Part shown: positions 52,201-62,444 of the stretch, in pieces
Position numbering within the stretch: the stretch's first letter is position 1
How the letters are laid out: each line of letters begins with the position of its first letter
Source of the DNA: Halosimplex rubrum
GTDB lineage: Archaea > Halobacteriota > Halobacteria > Halobacteriales > Haloarculaceae
Assembly (NCBI RefSeq): GCF_013415885.1
Contig: NZ_CP058910.1
Coordinates: 744,001 to 808,000, forward strand
Length of the DNA stretch: 64,000 bases
Reading direction: 5' to 3'
Notes under the pieces: model-generated
What the model was told of the DNA's origin: nothing
Databases searched by the model: none
Seen by the model: only the letters and a program-made list of their open reading frames with translations
Program-made: the position numbers and the translations under genes

Positions 52201-53996
52201 GAGACCACGCCCCAGACGATCTGCCAGCCGTTGCGCGCGCCGTCGAGCAGCAGGCCCGGGATGGCGTCGACGCCGCCGATCGGCGCCGACAGCATCGGCA
52301 GGACCAGCGGGAAGACGACGAGGCTCGCGATCATGCTCCCGACGTTGGTGAGCCCGGCGATCAGGATCAGCCGGAACAGGGGGACCTGGCGCATCCGGGC
52401 GAAGATCTCGCTCACCGGCGCCGTCTCGTCGTCCATGATCTCGTTGAGCCGGGCGATGTCGGAGACGTTCACGTCGACGTAGCGCAACTCGACGTAGCCG
52501 GCGAACCAGCCGGGCGCCAGCAGCGGGTTGACGCTCGTCAGCCAGGCGACGCCGCCCCCGACGAGGGCGCTGGGCCAGGTCGCGCCCGCGAGCTTCGCCA
52601 GCCCGCCCGCCAGCACCGCGTTGACGATAAACCACGCGACGAACAGCTCGACCAGCCACTCGTTGCTCGCGCCGCCCAGCGCGAGCAGGGCGAAGAAGAC
52701 GACGAAGCCGACCGTCAGCAGGTAGCCGACCGCCTTGTAGAGGTACCCCGTGAGACTCGTCCCGGAGGCCTCGCCGACCAGCGACTCCATCGGCGGCAGG
52801 CTCTCCGGGTCCGCGAGGTACCGTTCGATGCCCTCGCGGTGGCCGGCGCCGACGACGGCGACGACGCTGTAGCCCGCCTCCCGCAGCGCGACGAGCCGAT
52901 GGGCGATGAACGCGTCGCGCTCGTCGATGAGCGCCTCCGCGGCGCCGGGGGCGAACCGGCGGAACTCCTCCATCATCGCCGTCACCACGTCCGCGTCGGT
53001 CAGTTCGTCGATGTCGATCTCCTCCAGTTCCTCCTCGTCCGGCAGGAACGCCGCGAGGACGGCGCCCCCGAGCGCGCCGAGGGCGGCACCGCCGACGGCG
53101 CCGCCGAGGACGCCCGTCCCGGTCTGGAGGACGAACCCGCCCAGGCCGGTCAGCCGGTCGCTCGACACGGCGAGCGGGCCGAGCGCGAGCCCCCCGCTGG
53201 CGGCGATCGCGACGCCCGCCGCCGAGCCGACGAGGACGCCGGCGGCGACTCTGACGTACGTGGTGTCGGGCACCGGGAGCGGTTCGAGCCACTCGGCGAG
53301 CCACGGTTCGAGCAGGCTCCAGAGGACGACGCCGCCGACGGCGCCGCCGACGAGGCCGCCCGCCAGCGCCACGGCGTCGGGACCCAGCGCGGCGACGAAG
53401 TCCGCGCTCGCGAACCCGAGCGCGCCCGCCCCGACCATCGCGAGGGCGAAGCCGGCGAACAGGCCGAACGAGAGGCCGAGGCCGGCGCCGACGGCGATCG
53501 GCGACCCGATCGCCAGCGTGAGGTTGCCGAGCATCGATATCTTGCGCAGCGGGCTGAGTCTGGCCCAGAACCGCTGGACGGTCATCTGGATGTCGCGGTC
53601 GACGAGGGCGACGCCGAGGCCGTGTTCCTCGGCGGCGTCGACGGCGGCCAGCATGTCGGCGCCGGGGTCGACGCCGAGCTTCTTGCCCATGCGGGTCTGG
53701 ACGTAGGATAGCATCCAGTAGGCGAGAAACTGGAAGACGGTGTTGCCACGGAGCATGTCGCCGGGGTCGATGTCGTCGGGCGTCTCGCCTTTCAGCTGGC
53801 GGAACCGCCCCTCGTCGAGTTCGACGGCGACCACGTCCGGCTTCCGCTCGGCGATGGTCTCCTCGACCTTCTCGACGCTCTGTTCGGAGACGTGTGCGGT
53901 GCCGAGGACGTGGACTTCCCCCTCGCCGCGCTCGCGGGAGGGCGGGCGCGACAGCTCCCCGTCGACCCCGATGTCGTCACCGGCGGGCTCGGTCAT
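52197..53996 (-). CDS. TraB/GumN-like family membrane protein
   Basis: A 599-residue TraB-domain protein. The three hallmark motifs of the family are VLGTAHVSEQS, VAVELDEGRFRQL and VVAVVGAGHREGIERYL. The domain is split by a Gly/Ala-rich block (about 160-320) with several membrane segments, and the C terminus has about five helices (420-595). TraB/TIKI relatives are membrane-bound metallopeptidase-like proteins. Here it is the first gene of an operon with an S2P, overlapping by four bases, so a shared membrane-protein quality-control role is possible. Confidence 0.85.
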   Translation of the reverse strand: MTEPAGDDIGVDGELSRPPSRERGEGEVHVLGTAHVSEQSVEKVEETIAERKPDVVAVELDEGRFRQLKGETPDDIDPGDMLRGNTVFQFLAYWMLSYVQTRMGKKLGVDPGADMLAAVDAAEEHGLGVALVDRDIQMTVQRFWARLSPLRKISMLGNLTLAIGSPIAVGAGLGLSFGLFAGFALAMVGAGALGFASADFVAALGPDAVALAGGLVGGAVGGVVLWSLLEPWLAEWLEPLPVPDTTYVRVAAGVLVGSAAGVAIAASGGLALGPLAVSSDRLTGLGGFVLQTGTGVLGGAVGGAALGALGGAVLAAFLPDEEELEEIDIDELTDADVVTAMMEEFRRFAPGAAEALIDERDAFIAHRLVALREAGYSVVAVVGAGHREGIERYLADPESLPPMESLVGEASGTSLTGYLYKAVGYLLTVGFVVFFALLALGGASNEWLVELFVAWFIVNAVLAGGLAKLAGATWPSALVGGGVAWLTSVNPLLAPGWFAGYVELRYVDVNVSDIARLNEIMDDETAPVSEIFARMRQVPLFRLILIAGLTNVGSMIASLVVFPLVLPMLSAPIGGVDAIPGLLLDGARNGWQIVWGVVS

Positions 53997-54256
53997 TCAC
54001 CCGCGCTACACGGCCGTCCCGTTTACCGTTGTCGGGACGGCGACGGGTCGAACCGCCCGAACGCGCCCACGACCGACCCGACCGCCCGATTCCGGCCACG
54101 AGGCGACCGTCCGGGACTCGCACCGGAGCGTACGCCCGGGCAACACGTCAGGCCGAAATCCTGTCGGATCGATCGTTCCGATGAGCCGGGAACGGGGCTA
54201 TCAGCTGGGAAAATTTGCCGACAACATCTATATGCCGGCATCGGAGTCTCGTGAGT

Positions 54257-56278
54257 ATGAATCTGAAGATCAAGCTGGTCGTCCTCTTTCTCGTCATCTC
54301 GCTGGTGCCGCTGACGGCCGTGGGGGCGGTCGCCACCACCAGCATGGGCGACCTGAACCAGCACGCGCAAAACCAGAGTTCGGAGTACCTGCGCGACGAG
54401 ATCACGGCGCAGCTGGATCTGACAGTCGAGGCGAGACAGGACGGCATCCAGAACCAGATCGACGAGCGCGGCGTGGGCGTTCGGGGGATGGCCGCGTCGA
54501 CGACGATGGAGAACTACGTCGCCGCGGGCGACGGGGAGATGGATCTCGTCCGGCAGATGAGCGAGGACCAAGTCGGGTACGTGGCGCTGCAGATGCGCAG
54601 CTCCATCGAGAACGCGCGGCGGACGATCCTCGAGTCCGACTACGACGGGCGCGCGTGGGACGACCTCTCCGCCGAGGAGCAACGCGAGGTCGAGCGCCGC
54701 GTCGAGGAGCAGATCGCCGGCACCACCGGCGACGGCGTCACCGACGACGGGACGATGTCCGACACGTTCCGACCCGGTTACATCGGCGAGACGGGCTACG
54801 CGTACATCACGGACATCGAGTCGAACGTCGTCGTCCACCACAGCCTCGAGGAGGGACACAACCTCAAGGAGGACTCCGGCGGGACGCTCACCGTCTTCGA
54901 GGACATCAAAGAGCGGATCCGGAGCGACGAGGCGATCCGCTCGGGCGAGGAGTGGGGCGTCGCCCAGTACGACTGGGAGGACACCACCCAGGAGGGCAAC
55001 CCGGTCGAGACGAAGTTCATCTCCTACACCTACTACGAGCCCTTCGACTGGGTGCTGGCGCCGAACGTCTACTACTACGAACTCCAGCAGACGGCGGTCA
55101 CGGACGCGAAAAACCGGATGGCGTCCTCGTTCGAACGGAACCTCCAGACCCAGACGATGACCGTCGCAGGCAGCGAACTGTCCGTCTTCGAGTCGATCAC
55201 CTTCGTCGACGCCGACGGCCGGGAGGTCGTTCGGGCCGACCGCGAGGACGGCCGGATCGTCACCGAACGGGACGGCGGCGACTCCCGAGCCGACGAGGCG
55301 TGGTTCTCCGAGGCGCGACTGATCGGCCCCGGCGAGACGCACTTCGGGGAGGTTCGGTCCGTAGACGGTCACGAACGCGTGGCCATCGCGACCCCGGTGT
55401 ACAGTGAGAGCGACGGCACCCTCCGCGGGGTCGTCGCGGCGGAGTTCAACTACTCGCTGATCACCGCGACGACCAACTCGGTCACCGTCGGTGACAACGG
55501 CCACCTCTACGTCCTCGACGAGGATGGGACGATAGTGAGCCATCCGAACCGGTCGGTGGTCGAGGCCGGGACCGACGCCGCCGCTGGCGAGTACGGCGAG
55601 GAACTCGGCGGGATCGTGACCGAGCGGATGCTCTCGGGCCAGTCCGGGATGGCGACCCACACGAAGCGCGTCGACGGCGAGAACGTCACCCGCTACGTCC
55701 AGTTCGCGCCGATCAACTTCGGCAACAGGCAGTTCACGCTCGTCGCCACGGTCCCCGAGGACGACGTGAACGAGCCGATCGCCGCGCTCGGCACGTCGCT
55801 GCAGAACAGGGCCGACGGTACGCGCAACATCATGATCGGTCTGATCGCCCTCGCAGCCCTCGTCGTCACCGGCGCCGGCTACGGCGCGGCCCGATACATC
55901 TCCCGCCCGATCGTCCAGATCAAAGAGCGCGCCAGGGCGATGTCGCGGGGACGCTTCGAGGACGACGACACCGAGATCTCCACCGGCGACGACGAGATCG
56001 GCGAGATGGTCGCCGCCTTCGACGAGATGCAGGCGAACATGGACCGGCAGATCGAGGGGATCGAGGCCGTCGGCGAGCGCCTCCGGGCCGGCGACATCGA
56101 CGACGACATCGAGACGGACCTGCCGGGGAAGTTCGGCGAGATCATGATCGCTCTGGAGGACGGCATGACCCAGCTCCGGGCGAGTTTCGACGAGATCGAC
56201 CGCGCGAGCGCGACGTCCGCGCCGGCCAGCTCGACCAGGAGCTGGACACCGACCTGCCAGGCGACTACGGCGCCGTGA
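54257..56278 (+). CDS. dCACHE chemoreceptor, N-terminal portion of a frameshifted MCP
   Basis: A 673-residue membrane receptor part. Helix 1 is at 5-27. A large extracellular dCACHE-like region (about 30-520: [40 protein letters not shown]) comes next, then helix 2 (about 524-545) and HAMP units ([18 protein letters not shown]). The frame is lost after FDEIDRAS (about 56209): one missing C turns the coding sense into [17 protein letters not shown] and a stop at 56276. The signalling half continues in the next frame. Real mutation, sequencing error or a split gene are all possible. Confidence 0.88.
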   Translation: MNLKIKLVVLFLVISLVPLTAVGAVATTSMGDLNQHAQNQSSEYLRDEITAQLDLTVEARQDGIQNQIDERGVGVRGMAASTTMENYVAAGDGEMDLVRQMSEDQVGYVALQMRSSIENARRTILESDYDGRAWDDLSAEEQREVERRVEEQIAGTTGDGVTDDGTMSDTFRPGYIGETGYAYITDIESNVVVHHSLEEGHNLKEDSGGTLTVFEDIKERIRSDEAIRSGEEWGVAQYDWEDTTQEGNPVETKFISYTYYEPFDWVLAPNVYYYELQQTAVTDAKNRMASSFERNLQTQTMTVAGSELSVFESITFVDADGREVVRADREDGRIVTERDGGDSRADEAWFSEARLIGPGETHFGEVRSVDGHERVAIATPVYSESDGTLRGVVAAEFNYSLITATTNSVTVGDNGHLYVLDEDGTIVSHPNRSVVEAGTDAAAGEYGEELGGIVTERMLSGQSGMATHTKRVDGENVTRYVQFAPINFGNRQFTLVATVPEDDVNEPIAALGTSLQNRADGTRNIMIGLIALAALVVTGAGYGAARYISRPIVQIKERARAMSRGRFEDDDTEISTGDDEIGEMVAAFDEMQANMDRQIEGIEAVGERLRAGDIDDDIETDLPGKFGEIMIALEDGMTQLRASFDEIDRASATSAPASSTRSWTPTCQATTAP

Positions 56279-57540
56279 TGACCGAGCTCGACGACGGGCT
56301 CGAGCAGCTCTCGGAGAGTTTCGACCAGCTGGAGGCGGTCAGCGCCGACCTGCGGGACGGCCGGCTCGACCAGGACCTGGACACCGACCTGCCCGGCGAC
56401 TACGGCGCCGTGATGGCCAACATCGACGAGGGGCTCGATGCCGTCGACGAGAGCGTCGCGCGGGTCCAGGCCATCGCCGAGTCGGTCCGGGCCGCCAGCG
56501 AGGACGTGGCCGGGAGCACCGACGAGATCGAGTCCGCCAGCGGGGACGTGGCCGACTCGGTCCAGGAGATATCCAGCGGGGCCGACCGCCAGGCGGAGAA
56601 CTTGGAGGAGGCCGCCGGCGAGATGAACGAGCTGTCGGCGACCGTCGAGGAGATCGCCTCCTCGTCGGCGGACGTGGCCGAGACCGCCCGGCGGGCCGCC
56701 GAGCGGGCCGACGCCGGCCGCGAGCAGGCCGCCGACGCCTCCGCGGAGATCGCAGAGAGCGAGAGCGAGAGCGACCGGGCCGCCGACCAGGTCGCGGCGC
56801 TGGACGAGGAGATGGACGAGATCGGCGAGATCGTCGCCATGATCAACGACATCGCCGAGCAGACGAACATGCTGGCGCTGAACGCGAGCATCGAGGCGGC
56901 CAACGCCGGCGAGGCGGGCGAGGGCTTCGCCGTCGTCGCCGACGAGATCAAGTCCCTGGCCGACGAGGTCGCCACCGCGACCGACCGGGTCGAGGACCGC
57001 ATCTCGGAGGTCCAGGCGACGACCGGCGACACCGTCGACGACATCGAGCGGATGCGCGGGCGCGTCGAGTCCGGCGTCGCGACCATCGAGGACGCGATCG
57101 GCCAGTTCGACGACATCGCCGACGCCGTCGAGGACGCCGAGGCCGGCGTCCGGGAGATCAGCGACGCCACCGACGACCAGGCCGCCTCCACCGAGGAGGT
57201 CGTCGCGATGGTCGACGAGGTCAGCACCGTCAGCGAGGAGACGGCCGCAGAGGCGAGCAACGTCTCCGCCGCGGCCGAGGAACAGGCCGCCTCGGTCAAC
57301 AGCGTCGCGGCCAACGTCGACGAGATGGCCGACCTCGCGGCCGACCTGCAGGCGCTGGTCGACGAGTTCGAAGTGTCCGCCGCGGAGGCGGCCGACGGAG
57401 CGGACGACGGCGACGCCCCGGGCGGCGGCTCGCGCACCCTCGACGACGCGCTCGACACCGGCCCCGCTCCCGGCGCCCCCGACGGTTCCGAATCCGCCGG
57501 CTCGCCCGACGACACGCACGGAACGGCCGACGACGACTGA
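56275..57540 (+). CDS. MCP signalling domain, C-terminal portion of the split chemoreceptor
   Basis: A 421-residue cytosolic part. It begins inside a poly-HAMP linker ([18 protein letters not shown] repeats) and carries the full MCP signalling domain, with tip [20 protein letters not shown] at about 190-210. GTG 56275 and ATG 56278 are both in frame, and ATG overlaps the upstream TGA stop (TGATG), so re-initiation is possible. With one base restored near 56210 the protein would be about 1094 residues in one chain. Without repair this half lacks any sensor. Confidence 0.88.
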   Translation: MMTELDDGLEQLSESFDQLEAVSADLRDGRLDQDLDTDLPGDYGAVMANIDEGLDAVDESVARVQAIAESVRAASEDVAGSTDEIESASGDVADSVQEISSGADRQAENLEEAAGEMNELSATVEEIASSSADVAETARRAAERADAGREQAADASAEIAESESESDRAADQVAALDEEMDEIGEIVAMINDIAEQTNMLALNASIEAANAGEAGEGFAVVADEIKSLADEVATATDRVEDRISEVQATTGDTVDDIERMRGRVESGVATIEDAIGQFDDIADAVEDAEAGVREISDATDDQAASTEEVVAMVDEVSTVSEETAAEASNVSAAAEEQAASVNSVAANVDEMADLAADLQALVDEFEVSAAEAADGADDGDAPGGGSRTLDDALDTGPAPGAPDGSESAGSPDDTHGTADDD

Positions 57541-57598
57541 GCGGCGACGACCGGCGGCCGGGACGCCGGTTCCGCGGCGTCACCGCTCGTCGGGCCCT

Positions 57599-58606
57599 TC
57601 AGCCGTCGACGTAGCGCTCGTCGAACAGCCGAACGAGCGTCGCGAACAGACCGACGACGATCGGCCCGTAGAACAGCCCGATCGCGCCGAAGGCGTAGAC
57701 GCCGCCGAAGACGCCGACCAGGACCGTCGCCGAGTGCAGCGACGACCCGCGGTCGACGACGCGGGCCCGGAGGTAGTCGTCGACGACCGCGACCGCCGTG
57801 GCCCCGTAGACGACCAGGAACGCGGCCGCGAGCAGCCGGTTCTGGAGGCCGAGCCACAGCGCCGCCGGCCCGAGGACGCCCGCGACGCCGACCACCGGGA
57901 ACAGCTCCAGGACCATCATCACGAACGTCCAGAACAGGACGTTCGGGAGTCCGACGAGGAGGAGGCCGGCCCCGGCGACCGCGCCCTGGACGACCGCGAC
58001 GAAGCCGTGGCCCTTCAGGACCGCCCAGGTCGTCCGGTGGGCGTCCTCGCGGAGCCGTTCGGTCGTCGCGTCGTCGAGCGGGAGGCGCTCGCCGACCCAC
58101 TCGACCAGTCGGTCGCCGTCGACCAGCAGGTAGTAGAGGACGAACAGGAAGAGCACGGCGCCGAGGAAGAGGTCGGTCGTCGCGTTCACCAGTCCGGTGA
58201 GGTCGCCGACGAGCAACTCGCCCACTCGCCGCGGGACCGACTCGGCGATCGACGCCAGCGGGACCTCGACGCCGAACAGTCGCTCGACCCGCCGCTCGGC
58301 CGCCGCCGGGACCGACAGCCCCTCCAGCGTCGCCGAGAGGTCGCTCAGCCCCGTCGGCGCCGCGGCGACCAGCGCCGCCCCGACGGCCGCGGTCGCTCCG
58401 ACCGACAGCGCGACCAGGGTGACGGCCGCGATCCGCTCGCCGATCCGGGAGGCGAGCCGCCGCTGGGCCGGCGCGAGCAACACCGCCAGCAGGAGGGCGA
58501 GCGACAGCGCCGTCAGGAACGGGCGGACGATCAGCACCGCGAGATACGCGAACGTCGCGATCAGGACGGCGAAGAACCCGACCCGCAGCTGCTCCGTGTC
58601 GGCCAT
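57599..58606 (-). CDS. AI-2E family transporter
   Basis: A 335-residue membrane protein of the AI-2 exporter (TqsA/YdiK)/PerM family, a group with autoinducer or small-molecule transport roles. About eight helices are predicted. The conserved block GAVAGAGLLLVGLPNVLFWTF and VMMVLELFPVVGVAGVLGP lies in the C-terminal half, as is usual. The substrate in haloarchaea is unknown. The ATG at 58606 is preferred; a GTG directly before it is also possible. It is convergent with the split receptor. Confidence 0.85.
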   Translation of the reverse strand: MADTEQLRVGFFAVLIATFAYLAVLIVRPFLTALSLALLLAVLLAPAQRRLASRIGERIAAVTLVALSVGATAAVGAALVAAAPTGLSDLSATLEGLSVPAAAERRVERLFGVEVPLASIAESVPRRVGELLVGDLTGLVNATTDLFLGAVLFLFVLYYLLVDGDRLVEWVGERLPLDDATTERLREDAHRTTWAVLKGHGFVAVVQGAVAGAGLLLVGLPNVLFWTFVMMVLELFPVVGVAGVLGPAALWLGLQNRLLAAAFLVVYGATAVAVVDDYLRARVVDRGSSLHSATVLVGVFGGVYAFGAIGLFYGPIVVGLFATLVRLFDERYVDG

Positions 58607-58899
58607 CACGACCCCTCGCGGGCGACCGACCGACGGGGGGCCGTTCCCGCATCGCTGGTCGGTCGACGCTCCACGGACCGGTTCGAACTCGCTCCCGTCC
58701 GGGCGACGCTCCGTTCTCGCACGCCGGGATCGACGAGTGCCGGTCGGAAGGGCCTTGATCCGGGCTACGAGCGGGTCGGTTGCGGACTCCGTGCGAGGGG
58801 ACGCCGCCGATCCGACGGGCGGCGGGAGACGAGCGACCGCCGCCGGAGCGGTCGCTGGCGGGGCGAAGAGACGCAGAACTGCGGAGCGCGGACGGTGGC

Positions 58900-59643
58900 T
58901 TACTCGCTCTGGATGCGCGGCGCGAGCATGAACGTGACCTGGCCCTCACCCTCGGCGATGTCGAAGTGCATCTTGACGGGGAACTCCTCGCCGAGCTCCA
59001 TCCGCACCTCGGCGTCTTTCGGGATGGCCTTGTTCATGTCCTTCAGGTAGTCCAGCGAGAACAGCGAGTGGGCCGTGCCGGCGGTCAGGTCGATGAGGTC
59101 GTCGCGGGTGAGTTCGAGGTGGACGTCGTCGGTGTCGCCCTCCGCGTCGACGTAGAAGTACTCGTCGGCCTCGTTCACGCCGAGCGCGATGTGGTCGCTC
59201 ACCATGTCCGCGGCGGTGACGGCGCGGTCGATGTCCCGGCCTTCGATGACGATCTCGGCGGCGAGATCGAGGTCTGGCAGGTCGGGCTCCTGGCGGATGG
59301 AGTCGGGGTCGATCAGCGCCAGCGTGTACTCCAGGCCGTCGATGGCGATGTGCAGTTTCCGGGTCTCCTCGTCGAGTTCGAGGTGGACCAGCTGGTCGGC
59401 GTCGGCCATGCCGGCGATGTCCTCCAGCCGCGAGAGGTTGACGCCGATGACGCCGCCGTCGGTCTCGTAGGACTCGAAGGCCGAGGCCGACAGTTCGAGG
59501 TCCACCATACCGACGTTGGCGGGGTCGACCGCCCGGATCTCCAGGCCCTCCTCTTCGAGGTGGATCTTGCACTCGTCCACCAGCACGCTCACGGAGTCCA
59601 GTGTCGTCCGGAGCGTGTCCGCGCTCACGATGGCGTTGAACAT
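58900..59643 (-). CDS. pcn: DNA polymerase sliding clamp (PCNA)
   Basis: A 247-residue PCNA, which forms the trimeric ring that holds DNA polymerases, ligase and FEN1 on DNA. Landmarks are the first strands ([20 protein letters not shown]), the inter-domain connector region ([17 protein letters not shown]) and the acidic C terminus (LAPRIQSE). The length and surface acidity match haloarchaeal PCNA. The ATG at 59643 is typical. It is preceded by a plausible T/A-rich promoter (TTAAAAAG at about 59669). Confidence 0.96.
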   Translation of the reverse strand: MFNAIVSADTLRTTLDSVSVLVDECKIHLEEEGLEIRAVDPANVGMVDLELSASAFESYETDGGVIGVNLSRLEDIAGMADADQLVHLELDEETRKLHIAIDGLEYTLALIDPDSIRQEPDLPDLDLAAEIVIEGRDIDRAVTAADMVSDHIALGVNEADEYFYVDAEGDTDDVHLELTRDDLIDLTAGTAHSLFSLDYLKDMNKAIPKDAEVRMELGEEFPVKMHFDIAEGEGQVTFMLAPRIQSE

Positions 59644-59802
59644 CTTGCCCGCGGCTACGCCCCCATCCGTTAAAAAGTCCCTTCTTTGCCCGCGAGCCCG
59701 CGCGTGGCCGCGTGGTGCGGTTTCGGCGGGTCGGAGCCGGCCGCCGCGGGAGCCTGCGAATGCGCGCACGTCGATTAGACGACTCAGCGACGAACCCCGA
59801 CC

Positions 59803-60459
59803 ATGGAGCGAGACCCGAACCGCGCCGACGAGTCGGGGGCCGGCACGCCCGGCGAGGTGGCGGTCACGCGTCGGTCCGTCCTCGCGAAGGGCGCCGCGAC
59901 ACTAGGGGCCGGGGCCGTGGCCGCCGGCGGTTTCGTCGGCGCCAGCGGCGTCGCGACGGCCCAGATCACCGAGGCCGGAGCGATCCCGCGGCCGTCGAAA
60001 TGGGGCGACGACACCAACTTCGCCGGGTTCATGGTCCACGTCGGGGGATCGCTCTCCCCCGAGCGGGAACGAGTCGCCGCGGACTGCGAGCTGGTCGGCA
60101 GCGACACGTGGCCGCCCGACGAGATGCTCGCCTACGACGCACAGCTCATCAACCGGAAAGACGACAGCACCGAGCAGGCCGAGACGACGCTGTACATCGG
60201 CGAGACGGCGGACGTGACCGCCGGCAAGCTCTACATCGTCAACCGATTCGACCGCTGTGACGGCGACTTCCTCGGCGTCAGTCTCGAACAGATCGGTCTC
60301 TCGGAGGTGAACGTGGACGGCGAGGGACCGAACGCCGCGACGACGGAGCCCGGCGACGGCGGGTCCGGCGCCTTCGGTCCCGGGTTCGGCCCGCTCGCGA
60401 CGGCGGTCGGCCTCCTCGGCGGCGGGGCGCTCCTCCGCCGTCGCGACGACGGGAACTGA
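59803..60459 (+). CDS. Tat-exported surface protein with PGF-CTERM-like sorting tail
   Basis: A 218-residue secreted protein. The Tat signal is [20 protein letters not shown] (about 22-41), followed by an Ala/Val-rich h-region and a cleavage site near VATAQ. The mature domain (about 60-175) has one Cys pair (CELV, RCDGDF) and no known fold. The C terminus carries an [20 protein letters not shown] segment and RRR, the pattern of a PGF-CTERM signal that ArtA-type enzymes cut and lipid-anchor. It is probably on the cell surface. The ATG at 59803 is clear. Confidence 0.8.
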   Translation: MERDPNRADESGAGTPGEVAVTRRSVLAKGAATLGAGAVAAGGFVGASGVATAQITEAGAIPRPSKWGDDTNFAGFMVHVGGSLSPERERVAADCELVGSDTWPPDEMLAYDAQLINRKDDSTEQAETTLYIGETADVTAGKLYIVNRFDRCDGDFLGVSLEQIGLSEVNVDGEGPNAATTEPGDGGSGAFGPGFGPLATAVGLLGGGALLRRRDDGN

Positions 60460-60516
60460 CGGTTCCCCGCAGTCCGCACTCGACCGCACGTATCTTTATG
60501 TGCCATCCCGGCAGAA

Positions 60517-61263
60517 ATGTCGGATAGTATGAAGAAGATCCTCGCGTCAGTCGGCATCGGGAACGCGACTGTCGACACGGTCCTTCAGGACGAAACCGTG
60601 CGACCGGGCGACGCCGTCGACGCCGTCGTGCAGGTCGAGGGCGGCGACGCCGAACAGACCGTCGACCGGATCGAACTGGAAGTCGAGACCCGCTATCGCG
60701 GCGAAGAGGGCTACGAGGAGGCGACCGTCGACCGCCTCCACCTCACCGACGGGTTCACCGTCGAGCCCGACGAGTCGACGAGCTACGAGGCGACCCTCGA
60801 TATCCCCTACGCGACGCCGCTGACGATGGGCGACGCCGACGTGTGGGTCGACACCGACCTCGAGATCGGGATGGCCGTCGACCCCGAGGACGAGGACCGC
60901 CTGGAGGTCCGGCCCACCGAGCGCATGGAGACGGTCTTCGACGCCGCCGACGATTTGGGGCTGTCCTTCCGGACCGCCGACTGCGAGGCCGACCCCTACG
61001 CCCGCTACACCGACCGCCGGTTCGTCCAGGAGTTCGAGTTCCGGCCGTCGGGCGGCCCGTTCCGCGGGGACCTGGACGAACTCGAACTCGTCTTCGACCC
61101 CTCGCCGGAGGCGCTGACCGTCTACGCCGAGGTCGACCGCCGCGCCGGGTTGCTCAGCGAACTCGCCGACGCCGACGAGCGCAAGACGAGCTTCGCCCTC
61201 CCCGAGACCGACCCCGACGCCGCCCGCTCGCAGCTCGAACGGACGATCGACCGGCTGGTGTAG
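60517..61263 (+). CDS. Spo0M-like (arrestin-fold) protein
   Basis: A 248-residue protein of the SpoOM family, with two arrestin-like beta domains. Landmarks are MKKILASVGIGNATVDTVLQ, RPGDAVDAVVQVEGGDAEQT and RIELEVETRYRGEEG. Relatives in Bacillus modulate sporulation; the archaeal role is not known. A TATA-like CTTTAT at 60494-60499 lies 23 bases before the ATG at 60517; the next Met at 60529 is also possible. It stands alone. Confidence 0.85.
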   Translation: MSDSMKKILASVGIGNATVDTVLQDETVRPGDAVDAVVQVEGGDAEQTVDRIELEVETRYRGEEGYEEATVDRLHLTDGFTVEPDESTSYEATLDIPYATPLTMGDADVWVDTDLEIGMAVDPEDEDRLEVRPTERMETVFDAADDLGLSFRTADCEADPYARYTDRRFVQEFEFRPSGGPFRGDLDELELVFDPSPEALTVYAEVDRRAGLLSELADADERKTSFALPETDPDAARSQLERTIDRLV

Positions 61264-61360
61264 CACTCGGAGCGGACGGGGGACCGATAGGGGAGTCGAG
61301 ACTCGGACTGACGCACGGCCGACGGAACCGGGGATGCCCAGATTCGACGCTTCGAGGGCT

Positions 61361-62275
61361 CTACTGCATCGCCTTGACCCAGCCGGGGACCGAGGCCATG
61401 CCGTCCTTGCTCTCCCAGCCGTTGTCCCGGAGGTACGTCTCCAGGTCGTCGAACGCGAAGCCGAACTGCTCCTCGAGCGCCGGCACGTCCGCGCTGTAGC
61501 CGACCTCGTTGAACCACTCGCACATCACCGTGAACTCCTCGCCGAAGCTGTCGTAGGCGTCCTCGATGGGGACGTGGACGGCCTCGACGTCGACGCCGGT
61601 GACCTCCGAGAGGACCGCGGCGGTCTCCTCGAGGCTCTTCTCGTCGCCGGCCAGGTCGACCGCTTCGCCGACGAACTCGTCGGGGTTCGCCAGGGCGACG
61701 GCGGCGGCGTGGCCCACGTCGTCGTTGCTGACCATCTGCAGGCCGACGCCCTCGGCCAGCGGGAGCGCGAGCTGGCCGTCGTCGACGATGTCCTCGGCGA
61801 ACGCCTCGAGGTTCTCGAAGAAGAAGACGGGCTTGAGGGTCGTCCAGTCGAGATCCGTCTCGCGAATGTGCTCGTCGATCTCGCCGGCGGAGTCGAAGTG
61901 CGGGACGCCCGTGTCCTCGTCGTGGCTACCGACGCCGGAGAAGACGAAGTGGTCGACGCCCTCCTCGTCGGCGACGGTCGCGAGGCGCTTGCCCTGTTCG
62001 ACCTGCTGGTCGTAGCCGACGGTCCAGAAGTTCGTCACCGCGAACACCGCGTCGGCGTCGCCGACGGGGCCGCGCAGCGACTCGGGGTCGTCCAGGTCGC
62101 CCTCGACCATCGTCACGCCACGGTCGTCGAGCGCCTGCGCCGCGTCGCCGTCGGCATCACGAGTGAGCCCCCGCACGTCGAACGCCGTCTCGCTCGCCAG
62201 CAGGTGGTTCACGACCGCGCCGCCCTGATTTCCTGTCGATCCGACTACCAGTACGCTCGTGGGTTCGTCGCTCAT
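61361..62275 (-). CDS. NmrA/HSCARG-family NAD(P)-binding protein
   Basis: A 304-residue Rossmann protein of the atypical SDR (NmrA/HSCARG) family, often redox-sensing rather than catalytic. The nucleotide motif is VLVVGSTGNQGGAVVNHLL. Further blocks are GVTMVEGDLDDPESL and DHFVFSGVGSHDEDTGVPHF. It may bind NADP and a regulator; no target is visible. The ATG at 62275 is clear. It is convergent with the Spo0M-like gene, about 97 bases apart. Confidence 0.85.
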   Translation of the reverse strand: MSDEPTSVLVVGSTGNQGGAVVNHLLASETAFDVRGLTRDADGDAAQALDDRGVTMVEGDLDDPESLRGPVGDADAVFAVTNFWTVGYDQQVEQGKRLATVADEEGVDHFVFSGVGSHDEDTGVPHFDSAGEIDEHIRETDLDWTTLKPVFFFENLEAFAEDIVDDGQLALPLAEGVGLQMVSNDDVGHAAAVALANPDEFVGEAVDLAGDEKSLEETAAVLSEVTGVDVEAVHVPIEDAYDSFGEEFTVMCEWFNEVGYSADVPALEEQFGFAFDDLETYLRDNGWESKDGMASVPGWVKAMQ

Positions 62276-62375
62276 TGTTCGTCGGATCAGGGTAGGGTCC
62301 CGACCCGTATATGTTTCAGGCTACGTACACGATACCGGCTGACATCGGTGTTACCGGGGTCGGCGTGGATCGCCA

Positions 62376-62402
62376 CATGAGCGGCAAAACGAGTACTACG
62401 AC
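62376..62402 (+). repeat. Left copy of a direct repeat of the rlmE start
   Basis: This stretch copies the beginning of rlmE at 63801-63828. CATGAGCGGCAAA is identical, one G is missing, then ACGAGTACTAC is identical, and one base differs after it. The missing G shifts the frame, giving M-S-G-K-T-S-T-T and a stop after 17 codons. It is therefore a broken duplicate flanking the HEPN-MNT genes, in the 169-base gap after the NmrA gene. Confidence 0.75.
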
Positions 62403-62444
62403 GACTCATAACGGCCTGTTCGGCTACTGACTCAGCGGTCGTGG

